Shown here: one piece after another, positions 38,565-47,874 of the stretch
Layout: each line of letters begins with the position of its first letter
How positions within the stretch are numbered: position 1 is the first letter of the stretch
DNA from: Bacteroidales bacterium
Lineage (GTDB): Bacteria > Bacteroidota > Bacteroidia > Bacteroidales > Marinilabiliaceae
Reading direction: 5' to 3'
NCBI GenBank assembly: GCA_024401355.1
Contig: JAKSLF010000012.1
Coordinates: 17,376 to 81,375, forward strand
DNA length: 64,000 nucleotides
Translations under genes and position numbers: made by a program
Notes under the pieces: generated by a model
Told to the model about the DNA's origin: nothing
What the model saw: only the letters and a program-made list of their open reading frames with translations
Databases searched by the model: none

Positions 38565-39314
38565 TTATTCGTTGAATTGTGGTATGCGAACGCCAAAGGC
38601 AAATCCGAAACCTGTTCCTTTAAGGTCATACATGGAGAATGTGTCGGCATGTCGCATGAAACATGGGAAACTTATTTCGAATGTCATTATGCCGTCGGGA
38701 CCAAACTGTACACCTACACCAGCATTGATAGGTACTGAAAACAGATTTGGTTTGCCCATGACTTCTTCGACATCTTCTTCTATGGTGCTGAGTGCACTGT
38801 TTGTGCAATATGCTTCGTTTTTATATCCAACTCTGAAGTTGAATGACGTACCAAGTTTGAGGAAGACGCTGACATCATCGAGGTCGCAAGGAGCAAAACG
38901 AAGATCGACTGGAATACCCAGGTAGAAACCCTTCTGGTCGAGACGGTCGATTTCTGCCCAGTAGGTGTCGAGACCTCTTTCTCCAATTTTCCATATAGAG
39001 TTGCGTCGAGTTTCACCATAGGAATAGGTGAAACGAAGTCCGGCATCAAATCCGAGAATGCGTGTCAACTGAAATTCGGGTTTGAAACCTATGAACCATT
39101 GGCGGACATGTCCGTCGCGGCCGAAGTCGTGGCAACAATAGTAGTCGTCTTCATATATGCTGCGACGATTCTTGCTTGCTACGAGATCGTCGGAACTGCA
39201 TGCCATGAGTCCCCATTCTATGTCGTAATAGAGTGGTTTGAATTTTTTCTCTGTCTGTGCAAAGATATTGTTAATCGATGCAGATACTAATAATATTATA
39301 AGTAGGTATTTCAT
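38565..39314 (-). CDS. Outer-membrane beta-barrel protein (PorT-like), unknown function
   Basis: A 249-residue protein with signal MKYLLIILLVSASINNIFAQ. Strand pairs (WFIGFKPEFQLTRILGFDAGLRFTYSYG, GFYLGIPVDLRFAP, LFSVPINAGVGVQFG, GTGFGFAFGVRIPQF) follow the Bacteroidetes porin-family outer-membrane barrel pattern. The start at 39314 is chosen because the longer form (39341) puts charged residues before the signal. It is followed closely by a lipoprotein gene, so the two may work together at the outer membrane. Confidence 0.7.
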   Translation of the reverse strand: MKYLLIILLVSASINNIFAQTEKKFKPLYYDIEWGLMACSSDDLVASKNRRSIYEDDYYCCHDFGRDGHVRQWFIGFKPEFQLTRILGFDAGLRFTYSYGETRRNSIWKIGERGLDTYWAEIDRLDQKGFYLGIPVDLRFAPCDLDDVSVFLKLGTSFNFRVGYKNEAYCTNSALSTIEEDVEEVMGKPNLFSVPINAGVGVQFGPDGIMTFEISFPCFMRHADTFSMYDLKGTGFGFAFGVRIPQFNE

Positions 39315-39398
39315 TTTTTCGTATTGTATCGTTTTCCGCAAAGTTATAAATAAATATATATGTTGATGCTATTTGTCATGTAAATATTGTTGTGTACT

Positions 39399-40130
39399 TC
39401 AACTTATTTTACATTTCAGTATTGCAGAAAAAATATCTTTGGCTGTTTGAAGTGATGTTTGTGGAAGGTCATCGACACCTTCGAGTGGATATTTAATTGA
39501 GAGGTTTTCGTATTTATATTTTCCCATAGTATGATAAGGAAGGAGTTCGACACGCTCGACGACAGAATAACCAGAGATGTATCTGGCTACATCGGTAAGA
39601 TGTTTTTCGTCGTCATTGATGCCAGGTGTTATGACATGGCGAATCCAGGTGCGTTTGGCTGTTGTCTCGAGATAGTCCATAGTTGCCATATTGTTGTCTA
39701 TGGAATGTCCGGTCAAGTGTTTATGAAGTTCCTTGTCTGTTGTCTTTATATCAAGGAGCACCATGTCTGACGAGTCAATAAGTTTTTTTGTCTTGTCGTT
39801 GAATATTACACCTGATGTATCAAGTGCCGTATGTATTCCTTTTTCATGGCAAAGGGTGAAAAACTCTATGAGGAAGTCAGCCTGCATCAGTGGTTCGCCT
39901 CCAGTGGCTGTCACTCCACCGCTCTTGATGAAATTCTTGTATTTCATCACTTCATCCATCAGTTGTTCTGCTGTCCATTTGTACGGGACTTTTGCCTGTG
40001 GGTCCCATGTGTCGGGATTGTGGCAAAACATACATCGCATCGGACATCCCTGCATGAAAACGACAAAACGTATGCCTGGACCGTCGACAGTACCGAAACT
40101 TTCGAGCGAATGTATTTTTCCTGTTGTCAT
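39399..40130 (-). CDS. pflA: Pyruvate formate-lyase-activating enzyme
   Basis: Radical-SAM enzyme that creates the glycyl radical on PflB. 243 residues. The [4Fe-4S] motif CxxxCxxC is in MQGCPMRCMFCHNPDTW near residue 29, followed by GGVTATGGEPLMQADFL near 73 and DIKTTDKELHKHLTG. It is 29 bases downstream of the helicase gene and 23 kb from pflB, on the same strand. Confidence 0.94.
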   Translation of the reverse strand: MTTGKIHSLESFGTVDGPGIRFVVFMQGCPMRCMFCHNPDTWDPQAKVPYKWTAEQLMDEVMKYKNFIKSGGVTATGGEPLMQADFLIEFFTLCHEKGIHTALDTSGVIFNDKTKKLIDSSDMVLLDIKTTDKELHKHLTGHSIDNNMATMDYLETTAKRTWIRHVITPGINDDEKHLTDVARYISGYSVVERVELLPYHTMGKYKYENLSIKYPLEGVDDLPQTSLQTAKDIFSAILKCKIS

Positions 40131-40159
40131 GGAAGTGGAAAGGAGTATGCGGTTTATTT

Positions 40160-41461
40160 TTACTTTTTCTTAGGAGAGCTCTTTTTTATGTTCTTCTTAG
40201 GAGGAGTTTTTTTCGAAGATTCATTTTTGGCAAAGGCTTTAGGCTTGATGTCGTCGGCCTTCATCATTTCTTCGGCAAGGAGGTTTTTCCAGTTGGTTGA
40301 ACTGTCGGCACTAAAGTCGATAGTTGCCTGTCGGTCGTCCTTGTCCATGTCGATGACATTGATTTTTTCGCCAAGGTATTCTTCTACATTTTTAAGGTAT
40401 TCGTTTTCCTCAGGAGCGCACATGGTAACTGCATAGCCAAGATTAACTCCTCGTCCGGTTCGTCCAACTCTATGGACATAGTTTTCGGCAATATCAGGGA
40501 CGTCGTAGTTGACTACGTAGTCGACAGCAGGAAGGTCGATACCTCTGGCACTTACATCGGTAGCGATGAGCATTCTGACGCTACCGTTGCGGAATGTTTC
40601 GAGAGCTTCGGTGCGTTCTTTCTGCGACTTGTCACCATGCATGTTGACGGCTTCGATGCCAACTCGTTTCATGGCGGCGAGGACTCGTTCGGCTCTTATG
40701 CGAGTGCGGACGAAAACGATGAAGCGTGATGCTTCGTTCTCGTGGAATATGCGTTCGAGGAAGAATCGCTTGTCGTCCATTCCGACATGTATGAGTGAAT
40801 GAGTGACATTCTTGGCCACCATATTCTTAGGTGAGATGCGGATGTTGACAGGCTTGTAGACAAGCGAGTAGGCAAGTGACTTGATTTTCTGGTCGATAGT
40901 GGCCGAGAAAAAGAGTGTCTGCCTGTGTTTAGGAAGATATTTGACAATTTGTCGGATGTCGTCGATGAAGCCCATGTCGAGCATTCGGTCGGCTTCATCG
41001 AGTATGAGGATTTCGGCTCTGTATGTGGTGAGCACTTCCTGATGGACAAGGTCGAAAAGACGTCCTGGAGTAGCAATGAGAATATCGACGCCTTTTTTGA
41101 GTTTGTCGATTTGTGGCTGCTGGTCGACACCTCCATGAATGGCGAGTACGCTGAGTCCGGTACCTTTGGCAATCTGCTCTACGACCTTGCCAGTCTGCAG
41201 GGCGAGTTCGTGAGTAGGTTCCATGATGAGGCAGCGGACGCCGGTGTAGTCGTCGCGTCGGCTACGGATGAGTAGATTGTCGATAGCAGGTATGGCAAAT
41301 GCAGCCGTCTTGCCGGTACCAGTTTGTGCGATTGCAAGTACATCATCGCCATTCATGATTGGCGGGATGGCTTTGTACTGGATGTCGGTAGGACGGTTGA
41401 AGTTCATCTCAGCGAGATTGGCTTCAATCTGCTTGTCGAGTCGGAAGGCGTCGAATTTCAC
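40160..41461 (-). CDS. DEAD-box ATP-dependent RNA helicase (RhlE-like)
   Basis: A 433-residue RNA helicase for ribosome assembly or RNA turnover. Motifs in order: Q motif RPTDIQYKAIP, AQTGTGKT, PTHELALQ, TPGRLFD, DEAD, SAT, FVRTRIRAERVL, ATDVSARGIDLP, HRVGRTGR. The C-terminal tail from about 395 is lysine-rich (KKTPPKKNIKKSSPKKK), suiting RNA binding. Twelve bases downstream of the PfkB kinase gene. Confidence 0.95.
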   Translation of the reverse strand: MKFDAFRLDKQIEANLAEMNFNRPTDIQYKAIPPIMNGDDVLAIAQTGTGKTAAFAIPAIDNLLIRSRRDDYTGVRCLIMEPTHELALQTGKVVEQIAKGTGLSVLAIHGGVDQQPQIDKLKKGVDILIATPGRLFDLVHQEVLTTYRAEILILDEADRMLDMGFIDDIRQIVKYLPKHRQTLFFSATIDQKIKSLAYSLVYKPVNIRISPKNMVAKNVTHSLIHVGMDDKRFFLERIFHENEASRFIVFVRTRIRAERVLAAMKRVGIEAVNMHGDKSQKERTEALETFRNGSVRMLIATDVSARGIDLPAVDYVVNYDVPDIAENYVHRVGRTGRGVNLGYAVTMCAPEENEYLKNVEEYLGEKINVIDMDKDDRQATIDFSADSSTNWKNLLAEEMMKADDIKPKAFAKNESSKKTPPKKNIKKSSPKKK

Positions 41462-41473
41462 TTTATATGCAGT

Positions 41474-42451
41474 TTAGATCTTCTTAATAGTCTGTCGGAT
41501 TTTATTCCATCTTTGTGTGTCCATCTTGGTGCCGATGACTTCGATGACGTTGCCAGAGATGATGGCTCCGATTTCTCCACATTTTTGAGCTGAGAGTCCG
41601 TTGATCATGCCGTAGATGAATCCAGCAGCATAGAGGTCGCCAGCTCCGGTGGTGTCGATGGCTGTATTGTCGGTAATGCCAACACGGGTTATTTCGTCAT
41701 GTATCTTGATGAGACTTCCGCGGCATCCGAGCTTGACGATAACTGTATCGGCGAGTTCGCCGATTTCGTTGAGTGCGTCGAGGTCTTCCTTGCCGGTGAA
41801 AGCGGTTGCTTCCTCTTCGTTGGCGAAGACGACGTCGACATATTTGCGGATGATGCGTACGAGGAACTCTTTGTTGTCTTCAACGACGTTGTATGAGGCG
41901 AGGTCGAGGCAGCAGATGAGTCCTTTTTCGTGTGCCATGCGGAAGGCTGTTTCGATGAGGTCATAGTTCTGGACGAGATATCCTTCGACATAGAGGTGAG
42001 TGAAACCGTCGAAGAGGTTGTCGTTGATGTCGTTGGCAGTCAGTTCGACAGCGGCTCCGAGGAACGTTGCCATGGTGCGTTCGGAGTCGGGACTGATGAG
42101 CGAGATGCAGTTGCCGGAAGGTGTGTCGGAAGTGATGAGGTGTGTTTCTACACCGCTGTTTTCCATGTCGTTCTTGAAGAGTTTTCCAAGTTCGTCTTTG
42201 CCGATACGTCCGAGCATACCAGTTGAGATGCCGAGGTTGGCGAGTCCATTGATGGTGTTGGATGCAGATCCGCCAGACACGGTCTGAGGATTCATGCCTT
42301 TAATGGCTTCGTAAATCTCAGCTGAATGTTCGCTATCGACGAGTTGCATGCTGCCGCGAGGCAGGTTGAACTGTGACAAAACGTCGTCGTTAGGCATTCT
42401 CACGAGGACATCAACAAGGGCGTTGCCCATGCCAAGAACTTTTGCTTCCAT
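41474..42451 (-). CDS. PfkB-family carbohydrate/adenosine kinase
   Basis: A 325-residue ribokinase-fold kinase. N-terminal VLGMGNALVDVLVRMP, SGGSASNTINGLANLG near 62 and the C-terminal DTTGAGDLYAAGFIYGM with the catalytic aspartate and anion hole. Close in layout to bacterial adenosine kinase-like proteins of Bacteroidetes, but sugar substrates are possible. It heads the minus-strand group kinase-helicase-pflA. Confidence 0.88.
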   Translation of the reverse strand: MEAKVLGMGNALVDVLVRMPNDDVLSQFNLPRGSMQLVDSEHSAEIYEAIKGMNPQTVSGGSASNTINGLANLGISTGMLGRIGKDELGKLFKNDMENSGVETHLITSDTPSGNCISLISPDSERTMATFLGAAVELTANDINDNLFDGFTHLYVEGYLVQNYDLIETAFRMAHEKGLICCLDLASYNVVEDNKEFLVRIIRKYVDVVFANEEEATAFTGKEDLDALNEIGELADTVIVKLGCRGSLIKIHDEITRVGITDNTAIDTTGAGDLYAAGFIYGMINGLSAQKCGEIGAIISGNVIEVIGTKMDTQRWNKIRQTIKKI

Positions 42452-42580
42452 ATATATTATTTAGGTATAGAAAATTTTGTGCAAATATAGTTCTAATATT
42501 TTGGATATTGATGATAATTACTTAATTTTGCAGTGTAATTCAGAGTCAGCGGATTCGTGGATTATCAATAAATTATTTAT

Positions 42581-42654
42581 TCTCCAGTGGCTCAGTTGGT
42601 TAGAGCGGCGGACTGTTAATCCGTAGGTCGTAGGTTCAAGTCCTACCTGGAGAG
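42581..42654 (+). tRNA. tRNA-Asn (GTT)
   Basis: A 74-base cloverleaf: acceptor TCTCCAG/CTGGAGA with discriminator G, D-arm GCTCAGTTGGTTAGAGC, anticodon stem CGGA/TCCG around CTGTTAA (anticodon GTT), and T-arm GTAGG TTCAAGT CCTAC. CCA is not encoded. A terminator follows five bases on. Confidence 0.97.
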
Positions 42655-42658
42655 CAGA

Positions 42659-42688
42659 AGCTTCATCAGTAATGATGAGGCTTTTTTT
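42659..42688 (+). terminator. Terminator of tRNA-Asn
   Basis: A 10-bp stem AGCTTCATCA/TGATGAGGCT (one G-T pair) with a four-base loop and seven T. Confidence 0.88.
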
Positions 42689-42743
42689 GTATGCTTATGG
42701 TTAGTTTTGTTGTATGCTAATGGTCCGTTATTCATTTGTTATT

Positions 42744-42788
42744 CCTATGGTATCCCTACGGTATCCCTATGGTGAAGGTTCGATAAAA
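42744..42788 (+). repeat. 11-bp tandem repeat plus inverted 22-bp-array motif
   Basis: Two GGTATCCCTA(C/T) units of 11 bases follow TATGG. GGTGAAGGTTCGATAAA then continues in phase. On the minus strand the last part reads TTTATCGAACCTTCACC, matching the units of the array at 3166-3275. It lies between tRNA-Asn and dtd. Confidence 0.65.
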
Positions 42789-42828
42789 TGAAGTGTGATA
42801 TTGGGGTCGTTTTTTATTAATTATTTTC

Positions 42829-42836
42829 TATCTTTG
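42829..42836 (+). promoter_or_regulatory. -7 box of dtd operon promoter
   Basis: TATCTTTG matches TAnnTTTG, 26 bases before the dtd ATG. The -33 element is not clear. Confidence 0.45.
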
Positions 42837-42862
42837 CGTTCGACATAAGTAAAAGAAAAAAG

Positions 42863-43336
42863 ATGAGAGTTGTTATTCAGAAAGTAAAGCGGTCGAGTGT
42901 AAGTGTCGATGGCAAAGTGACTGGCGAGATAGGCAAGGGACTGATGGTACTTTTTGCTGTTCATGCGACAGAGAGCATAGAAGATGCGGTGACGCTGAAG
43001 GAGATGGACTGGCTTGTGCAGAAGATAGTCAACCTCAGAATATTTGAGGATGGAGATGGTGTGATGAACCGCTCGGTGCTTGATGAGGACGGTGAGATAC
43101 TGGTAGTCAGTCAGTTTACGCTTTATGCGAAGACGAAGAAGGGCAATCGTCCGTCGTATATTGAGTCGGCAAAGGGAGATGTGGCGACACCATTATATGA
43201 GGAGTTTGTCAGACGTCTGAGTGTGGCAATAAACAAGCCTGTCCCGACAGGAGTTTTTGGTGCTGACATGGAGGTGACGATAATAAACGATGGTCCGACA
43301 ACGATAGTGATGGACACATTGAATAAGGATTTGTAG
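42863..43336 (+). CDS. dtd: D-aminoacyl-tRNA deacylase
   Basis: Removes D-amino acids (and glycine mis-charged on tRNA-Ala) from tRNA. 157 residues. It opens MRVVIQKVKRSSVSVDGKV and shows the catalytic SQFTLYA near residue 82 and the C-terminal NDGPTT motif (family NxGPVT). Codons favour A/G in third position, unlike plus-strand genes of the left half. First of a row dtd-mazG-deoC-methyltransferase. Confidence 0.96.
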   Translation: MRVVIQKVKRSSVSVDGKVTGEIGKGLMVLFAVHATESIEDAVTLKEMDWLVQKIVNLRIFEDGDGVMNRSVLDEDGEILVVSQFTLYAKTKKGNRPSYIESAKGDVATPLYEEFVRRLSVAINKPVPTGVFGADMEVTIINDGPTTIVMDTLNKDL

Positions 43337-43346
43337 TAGGGGAGTC

Positions 43347-43664
43347 ATGGAAAAGGATATTACGTTGCGTGAGGCGCAGAAGATGGTAGACGAGTGGATA
43401 AAGACCACGGGAAAAGGTTATTTTTCGGAACTGACCAACATGGCTGTGCTGACTGAAGAAGTAGGTGAGCTTGCACGGATTATATCCCGAAAGTATGGTG
43501 ACCAGAAGGCGAAGGAAGGTGAGAAGCTTGACTTGCCTGACGAACTTGCTGACGTAATGTGGGTAGTGATGTGCCTGGCAAACCAGACTGGAGTTGACCT
43601 TACGGAAGCCTTGAAAAAGAACATAGAAAAAAAGACTGAAAGGGATTCGAGAAGATTCTGCTGA
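43347..43664 (+). CDS. MazG-like nucleotide pyrophosphohydrolase
   Basis: A 105-residue all-alpha NTP-PPase domain. The metal-binding EEVGELAR (EExxE) near residue 37 and DELADVMWVVMCLAN (ExxD) near 68 are both present. A single short domain of this size hydrolyses nucleoside triphosphates, perhaps as house-cleaning. Ten bases after dtd. Confidence 0.9.
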   Translation: MEKDITLREAQKMVDEWIKTTGKGYFSELTNMAVLTEEVGELARIISRKYGDQKAKEGEKLDLPDELADVMWVVMCLANQTGVDLTEALKKNIEKKTERDSRRFC

Positions 43665-43673
43665 TAGTTAAAT

Positions 43674-44570
43674 ATGAACAATGAAAAAAGAAAAGAGATG
43701 AATGATTTGTTTGGACAATATCCTATGCCAAAGGAACTAGAGAGCATTGGAGCGGCTATAGAGTCGATAAGGAAGGATTCGGAAAAATATTATAACGACA
43801 AAGAGGCGTTGCAGGATATGTTTCATAGCATAGACCTGACGACATTGTCGACATCAGATTCGGCAGCAAGCGTGAAATCGTTTGTGAAGAAGGTGAACTG
43901 TTTTGCTGTGGACTTCCCTCATTTGAAGAATGTGGGTGGCATCTGTGTCTATCCTGTATTTGCACCTGTATTGAAATCGACACTTAATGTTGAAGGCGTG
44001 TGGCGTGCGGTAGTTGCTGCATGTTTCCCATCGTCGCAGACATTTACTGACATCAAGTGTGCTGAGGTGTGTAAAGCGGTAGAGTTTGGTGCCAATGAAA
44101 TAGATATAGTAATATCGGTAGGAGAATTGCTCGAGGGAAATTATGAATTTGTTGGTGCCGAGGTGGCGCAGATAAAGGAAGCATGTGGCGAGGCTCGTCT
44201 GAAGGTGATACTTGAGACGGGTACGCTTGAGAGTGTGGAGAACATCTGGGCGGCAAGTATTGTAGCGATGGAGGCAGGAGCCGACATGATAAAGACATCG
44301 ACAGGCAAGAATGGAGTTGGTGCTACGCCAGAAGCAGCATACGTGATGACTCAGGCGATCAAGGCATATTATGCGAAGAGCGGTCGAAAAGTGGGCTTCA
44401 AGCCAGCAGGTGGAGTACGCACGGTAGAAGATGCTGCACTATACTATAATATAGTAAGGACAGTACTTGGTGAAGAGTGGCGTGGTACGAAGATGTTCCG
44501 CATCGGTGCAAGTGGACTGGCAAATGCATTGTTGTCTGCTATCGTTGGTGAGGAGAAGAAATATTTTTGA
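43674..44570 (+). CDS. deoC: Deoxyribose-phosphate aldolase
   Basis: Class I aldolase that splits 2-deoxyribose 5-phosphate to glyceraldehyde 3-phosphate and acetaldehyde. 298 residues, the longer Bacteroidetes form with an N-terminal helical extension of about 45. The Schiff-base lysine is in GADMIKTSTGKNGVGATPEA, and the second lysine in GFKPAGGVRTVEDA. Nine bases after the mazG gene. Confidence 0.95.
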   Translation: MNNEKRKEMNDLFGQYPMPKELESIGAAIESIRKDSEKYYNDKEALQDMFHSIDLTTLSTSDSAASVKSFVKKVNCFAVDFPHLKNVGGICVYPVFAPVLKSTLNVEGVWRAVVAACFPSSQTFTDIKCAEVCKAVEFGANEIDIVISVGELLEGNYEFVGAEVAQIKEACGEARLKVILETGTLESVENIWAASIVAMEAGADMIKTSTGKNGVGATPEAAYVMTQAIKAYYAKSGRKVGFKPAGGVRTVEDAALYYNIVRTVLGEEWRGTKMFRIGASGLANALLSAIVGEEKKYF

Positions 44571-44598
44571 TAATTACTGTCACTAATAATAATAGATA

Positions 44599-45300
44599 AT
44601 GGACGCATACGGCAAGGCACTTAAGGCATATTATGGTGGTGTGAAGAAGGCGAAGATCAAAGTGGAAAGCAACATCGCCGAGACAGAGCATTGGCCAGTG
44701 AAGGAATTCTTTCACGAGTGGAAGGATATGAGTGCCATCGAGAGGAAGGCGCTTGAGTCGTGTCGTGGTAAGGTGCTTGACGTAGGTGCTGGTTCGGGAA
44801 GTCATGTGTTGTGGCTTCAGAATCAAGGCATTGAGGCACATGCGATAGACATATCGGAGGGAGCAGTGGAAGTGATGGAGCAGAGGGGAATAAAGTGTGT
44901 GGAGAAGATAGACTTCTTTGAGTTGAAAGAGCGTCAGTATGACACATTGCTGTTGCTGATGAATGGTGCTGGTATAGCAGGCACGATAGCGAGATTGCCA
45001 TATTTTCTTGGTCATGCGAAGCAGCTGTTGTCGCCTGGTGGTCAGATAATAATGGATTCATCAGACTTGATATACTTGTATGAGCAGGAAGATGGAAGTG
45101 CGTTGATAGACTTGAATGGTGACTATTATGGTGAGCTGGAATATACGATGAGTTTTGGTGGCGAGAAGGGCGAACCGTTTGAGTGGCTCTTTGTAGATTA
45201 TGACACATTGAGTGCGGTGGCAGAGAGTGTCGGAATGAAAGTGGAGAAGATAATGGAGGACGACCATTATCAATATCTGGCTCGAGTAACAGTGGTGTAG
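44599..45300 (+). CDS. Class I SAM-dependent methyltransferase
   Basis: A 233-residue Rossmann methyltransferase. Motif I VLDVGAGSGSHVLWL near residue 60, acidic loop IDISEGAVEVMEQRG near 84, and a post-motif LLLMNGAGIAGTIARLPYFL near 118. It has no domain that names a substrate. 28 bases after deoC. Confidence 0.82.
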   Translation: MDAYGKALKAYYGGVKKAKIKVESNIAETEHWPVKEFFHEWKDMSAIERKALESCRGKVLDVGAGSGSHVLWLQNQGIEAHAIDISEGAVEVMEQRGIKCVEKIDFFELKERQYDTLLLLMNGAGIAGTIARLPYFLGHAKQLLSPGGQIIMDSSDLIYLYEQEDGSALIDLNGDYYGELEYTMSFGGEKGEPFEWLFVDYDTLSAVAESVGMKVEKIMEDDHYQYLARVTVV

Positions 45301-45413
45301 TGAGTAAAGGGGAAGAGGAAATATCAGGCTTTTCATATTTTTATCAAAAAAAAAGAAAAAATAAAACTTACGGCAAAAAAATACGTAAAACCATTTAATG
45401 TAATAGAGAGAAG

Positions 45414-45857
45414 ATGGCGAAGATAAGACTAACAAAGGAATTTGAATTTGAGATGGCTCATCTCCTAGATGGTTATGATGGATTGTGCCGTAATATTCAT
45501 GGGCATTCATATAAATTGTTTGTCACAGTAAAAGGTGAGCCAGAAAAGGATCCGAAATCGCCAAAAATGGGAATGGTTTTAGATTTCAGTGTATTAAAGA
45601 AGATAGTAAAAGAGGAGATTGTTGACCGTCTGGACCATGCAATGCTAGTAATGCGAGGAACAGAACAAGCGACGATGCTCAAAGGGATAGCAGACAGGAT
45701 ATATGAAGTAGACTATCAGCCAACGTGTGAAAACATGGTGACAGAATTTGCCAACAGGATACGTGCACGATTGCCAAAAAACGTTGAACTACATTGTGTA
45801 AAGTTGCATGAGACCTCTACATCATACGCAGAGTGGTATGCTGAAGACAACAACTGA
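45414..45857 (+). CDS. queD: 6-carboxytetrahydropterin synthase
   Basis: Converts dihydroneopterin triphosphate to 6-carboxytetrahydropterin for 7-deazaguanine (queuosine) synthesis. 147 residues. Zinc histidines lie in FEMAHLL and NIHGHSY, the catalytic cysteine in GLCRNIHGH, and the pterin-anchoring glutamate in LHETSTSYAEW. It is preceded by an AT-rich, promoter-like gap of 113 bases and followed by the sensor kinase gene at 29 bases. queA is at 16969; the other que genes are outside. Confidence 0.93.
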   Translation: MAKIRLTKEFEFEMAHLLDGYDGLCRNIHGHSYKLFVTVKGEPEKDPKSPKMGMVLDFSVLKKIVKEEIVDRLDHAMLVMRGTEQATMLKGIADRIYEVDYQPTCENMVTEFANRIRARLPKNVELHCVKLHETSTSYAEWYAEDNN

Positions 45858-45886
45858 TAGAAATGCCTTTGACAAAATAGAGATAT

Positions 45887-47857
45887 ATGACACGACTGAC
45901 CGTAATACTATGTAGCATAATGATGGCTCTTGCAGCCATTGCTGCACCTAAGGCCACTGAAGAAGATGAAATACTCTTCATCAGTTCGTACAATGCCGAT
46001 ACCTTCTATGCCAATGAGTTTACAAATGACTTTATAAATGCATACACGAAAGTAGGTGGCAAGTGCCATTTGTCAATCGAGATGATGAACTGTAGTTCGC
46101 TAGACCAGCATGAACTATGGATGCCAGCCATGAAAGAGATTTTGAAGAAGCATGAAAATGCAAAAATGATAATCTTGTATGGCGGTGAAGCATGGGCTTG
46201 TTATCTGTCGCTAACAGAAGAGAAATGGCGTAAAGTGCCGATATGTCTTGTAGCATCGCAGATATATGGAGCATGCATGGAATTTAATGATATACCTTCA
46301 ATACACCGAAACGACGACAACAGGTCGATGATAATCAACTTTTCTGAGTGTATGGAAGGTTTCAATGTCAAGATGTGTTACTATTATGAATATGGTATAA
46401 TAGAAGACATACAGGTGATAAAGCATCTTGATGAAAAGATAAATACAATAGCCGTAGTTGGTGATAATTCATACAGCGGTTACAGCATGTTGCGATATAG
46501 CGTTGAGATGCTCAAGAAGAACTACCCAAAACTCAATATTATAGAGATAGATGGTATAAGAGAGGCATCGCAGTCGGCGCAGGAGATAGTAAAAAACTTG
46601 TCTAGTAATGCAGCAATAGTATATTGTGTGTGGCGATATGACCGTAATGGCACATTTTCGTTGAACCTTGACCGCCAGATATTTGGAAGCAGAGATGACA
46701 TACCTGTATTGTCACTTACAGGTCGCGGCTTTGATAGTTGGACACTTGGAGGAAGCAATCCACATTATGACTGGTATGACGGACGTATGCATCCATCTTT
46801 GCTTACATACGAGTTGGTAGACCAGGGAATGGACATCGAACCATATTTCTACAAGTGCCATAACTTCTATCAGTTTGACCTGAAGCTGATGACAAAATAT
46901 GGATATGATCAGGACCTCTTGCCAGATGGAGCGATGCTAATCAACAGCAAGATGTCGTTGTCAAATCTATACGACATGTATAAATCGGAAATAATATTGT
47001 CGATAGCACTTATAGCGGTGTTGTTGTTGACTATAGGTATATTGTCTGTATATTCGGTCAGGATGAGCAAGATGAGAAAAAGTCTGCAAGCTTCTGCCGA
47101 ACAGTTGAAAGTGGACAAGAAACTGCTTGAGGAGAACGAGCATAACCTTATAATTGCCCGTGACAATGCAGAGACATCTGACCGTATGAAGACACATTTC
47201 ATACATAACATATCACACGAGATACGTACACCTCTCAACGCAATACAAGGATTTTCGCAGATAATGCTCGACCCTAGTTTGACCCTTGACGATGAAGCGA
47301 AAGCAAACCTTTCACAGCGAATATGGTCAAACGTTGAGCAGGTGACAACGATAGTTGACGACATACTTGAATATTCTGAACTTGAAGGTGACGAGTATGT
47401 AATAAACAAAAGTTCAATATGTGTAGAAGAATTGTGTTCGGATCTTCAGCCTGTGGTATCATCGCATTTGAAAGACAAAGTGAACTATGAATGTCAGATA
47501 AATCTTCCAGGTGGATTTGAAATAAACACTGATGTCAAGCTGGTCAAAGATGTACTTTTGCAATTCCTCAAAAATGCATGCAAGTTTACCACAAGTGGTT
47601 TTATAAGACTCAGCAGTTCGCTTTCAGAGGACAAGTCGTGTATAAAATTTGAAGTTAAAGATACTGGTCCGGGAGTGCCGGCAAGTCAGGCAACATATAT
47701 ATTTGAACGTTTCAAGAAATTGAATGACTTTGCACAGGGAACGGGACTTGGCTTGAGCATCTGCAAGAAAATTGCTACAAAGTTGTCGGGTGAAGTGTAT
47801 TTGGACACTACATATAAAGAAGGAGCCAACTTCGTATTTACGATTCCGATTAATTAA
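45887..47857 (+). CDS. Membrane sensor histidine kinase with ABC-substrate-binding-like periplasmic sensor (orphan)
   Basis: 656 residues. An exported N-terminus (signal to ~20, ending AIAAP) leads into a periplasmic domain (25-365) that opens ILFISSYNADTFYANEFTNDF, like ABC-type substrate-binding proteins. One span lies near 368-390 and a coiled coil to ~425. HisKA has HFIHNISHEIRTPLNAIQGFSQIM (His near 444). The ATPase domain has LLQFLKNACKF, VKDTGPGVP and GTGLGLSICKKI. There is no receiver domain, and no response regulator is encoded nearby. It lies between queD and thiS with short gaps. Confidence 0.88.
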   Translation: MTRLTVILCSIMMALAAIAAPKATEEDEILFISSYNADTFYANEFTNDFINAYTKVGGKCHLSIEMMNCSSLDQHELWMPAMKEILKKHENAKMIILYGGEAWACYLSLTEEKWRKVPICLVASQIYGACMEFNDIPSIHRNDDNRSMIINFSECMEGFNVKMCYYYEYGIIEDIQVIKHLDEKINTIAVVGDNSYSGYSMLRYSVEMLKKNYPKLNIIEIDGIREASQSAQEIVKNLSSNAAIVYCVWRYDRNGTFSLNLDRQIFGSRDDIPVLSLTGRGFDSWTLGGSNPHYDWYDGRMHPSLLTYELVDQGMDIEPYFYKCHNFYQFDLKLMTKYGYDQDLLPDGAMLINSKMSLSNLYDMYKSEIILSIALIAVLLLTIGILSVYSVRMSKMRKSLQASAEQLKVDKKLLEENEHNLIIARDNAETSDRMKTHFIHNISHEIRTPLNAIQGFSQIMLDPSLTLDDEAKANLSQRIWSNVEQVTTIVDDILEYSELEGDEYVINKSSICVEELCSDLQPVVSSHLKDKVNYECQINLPGGFEINTDVKLVKDVLLQFLKNACKFTTSGFIRLSSSLSEDKSCIKFEVKDTGPGVPASQATYIFERFKKLNDFAQGTGLGLSICKKIATKLSGEVYLDTTYKEGANFVFTIPIN

Positions 47858-47874
47858 CTGACCATAATAAAGAA

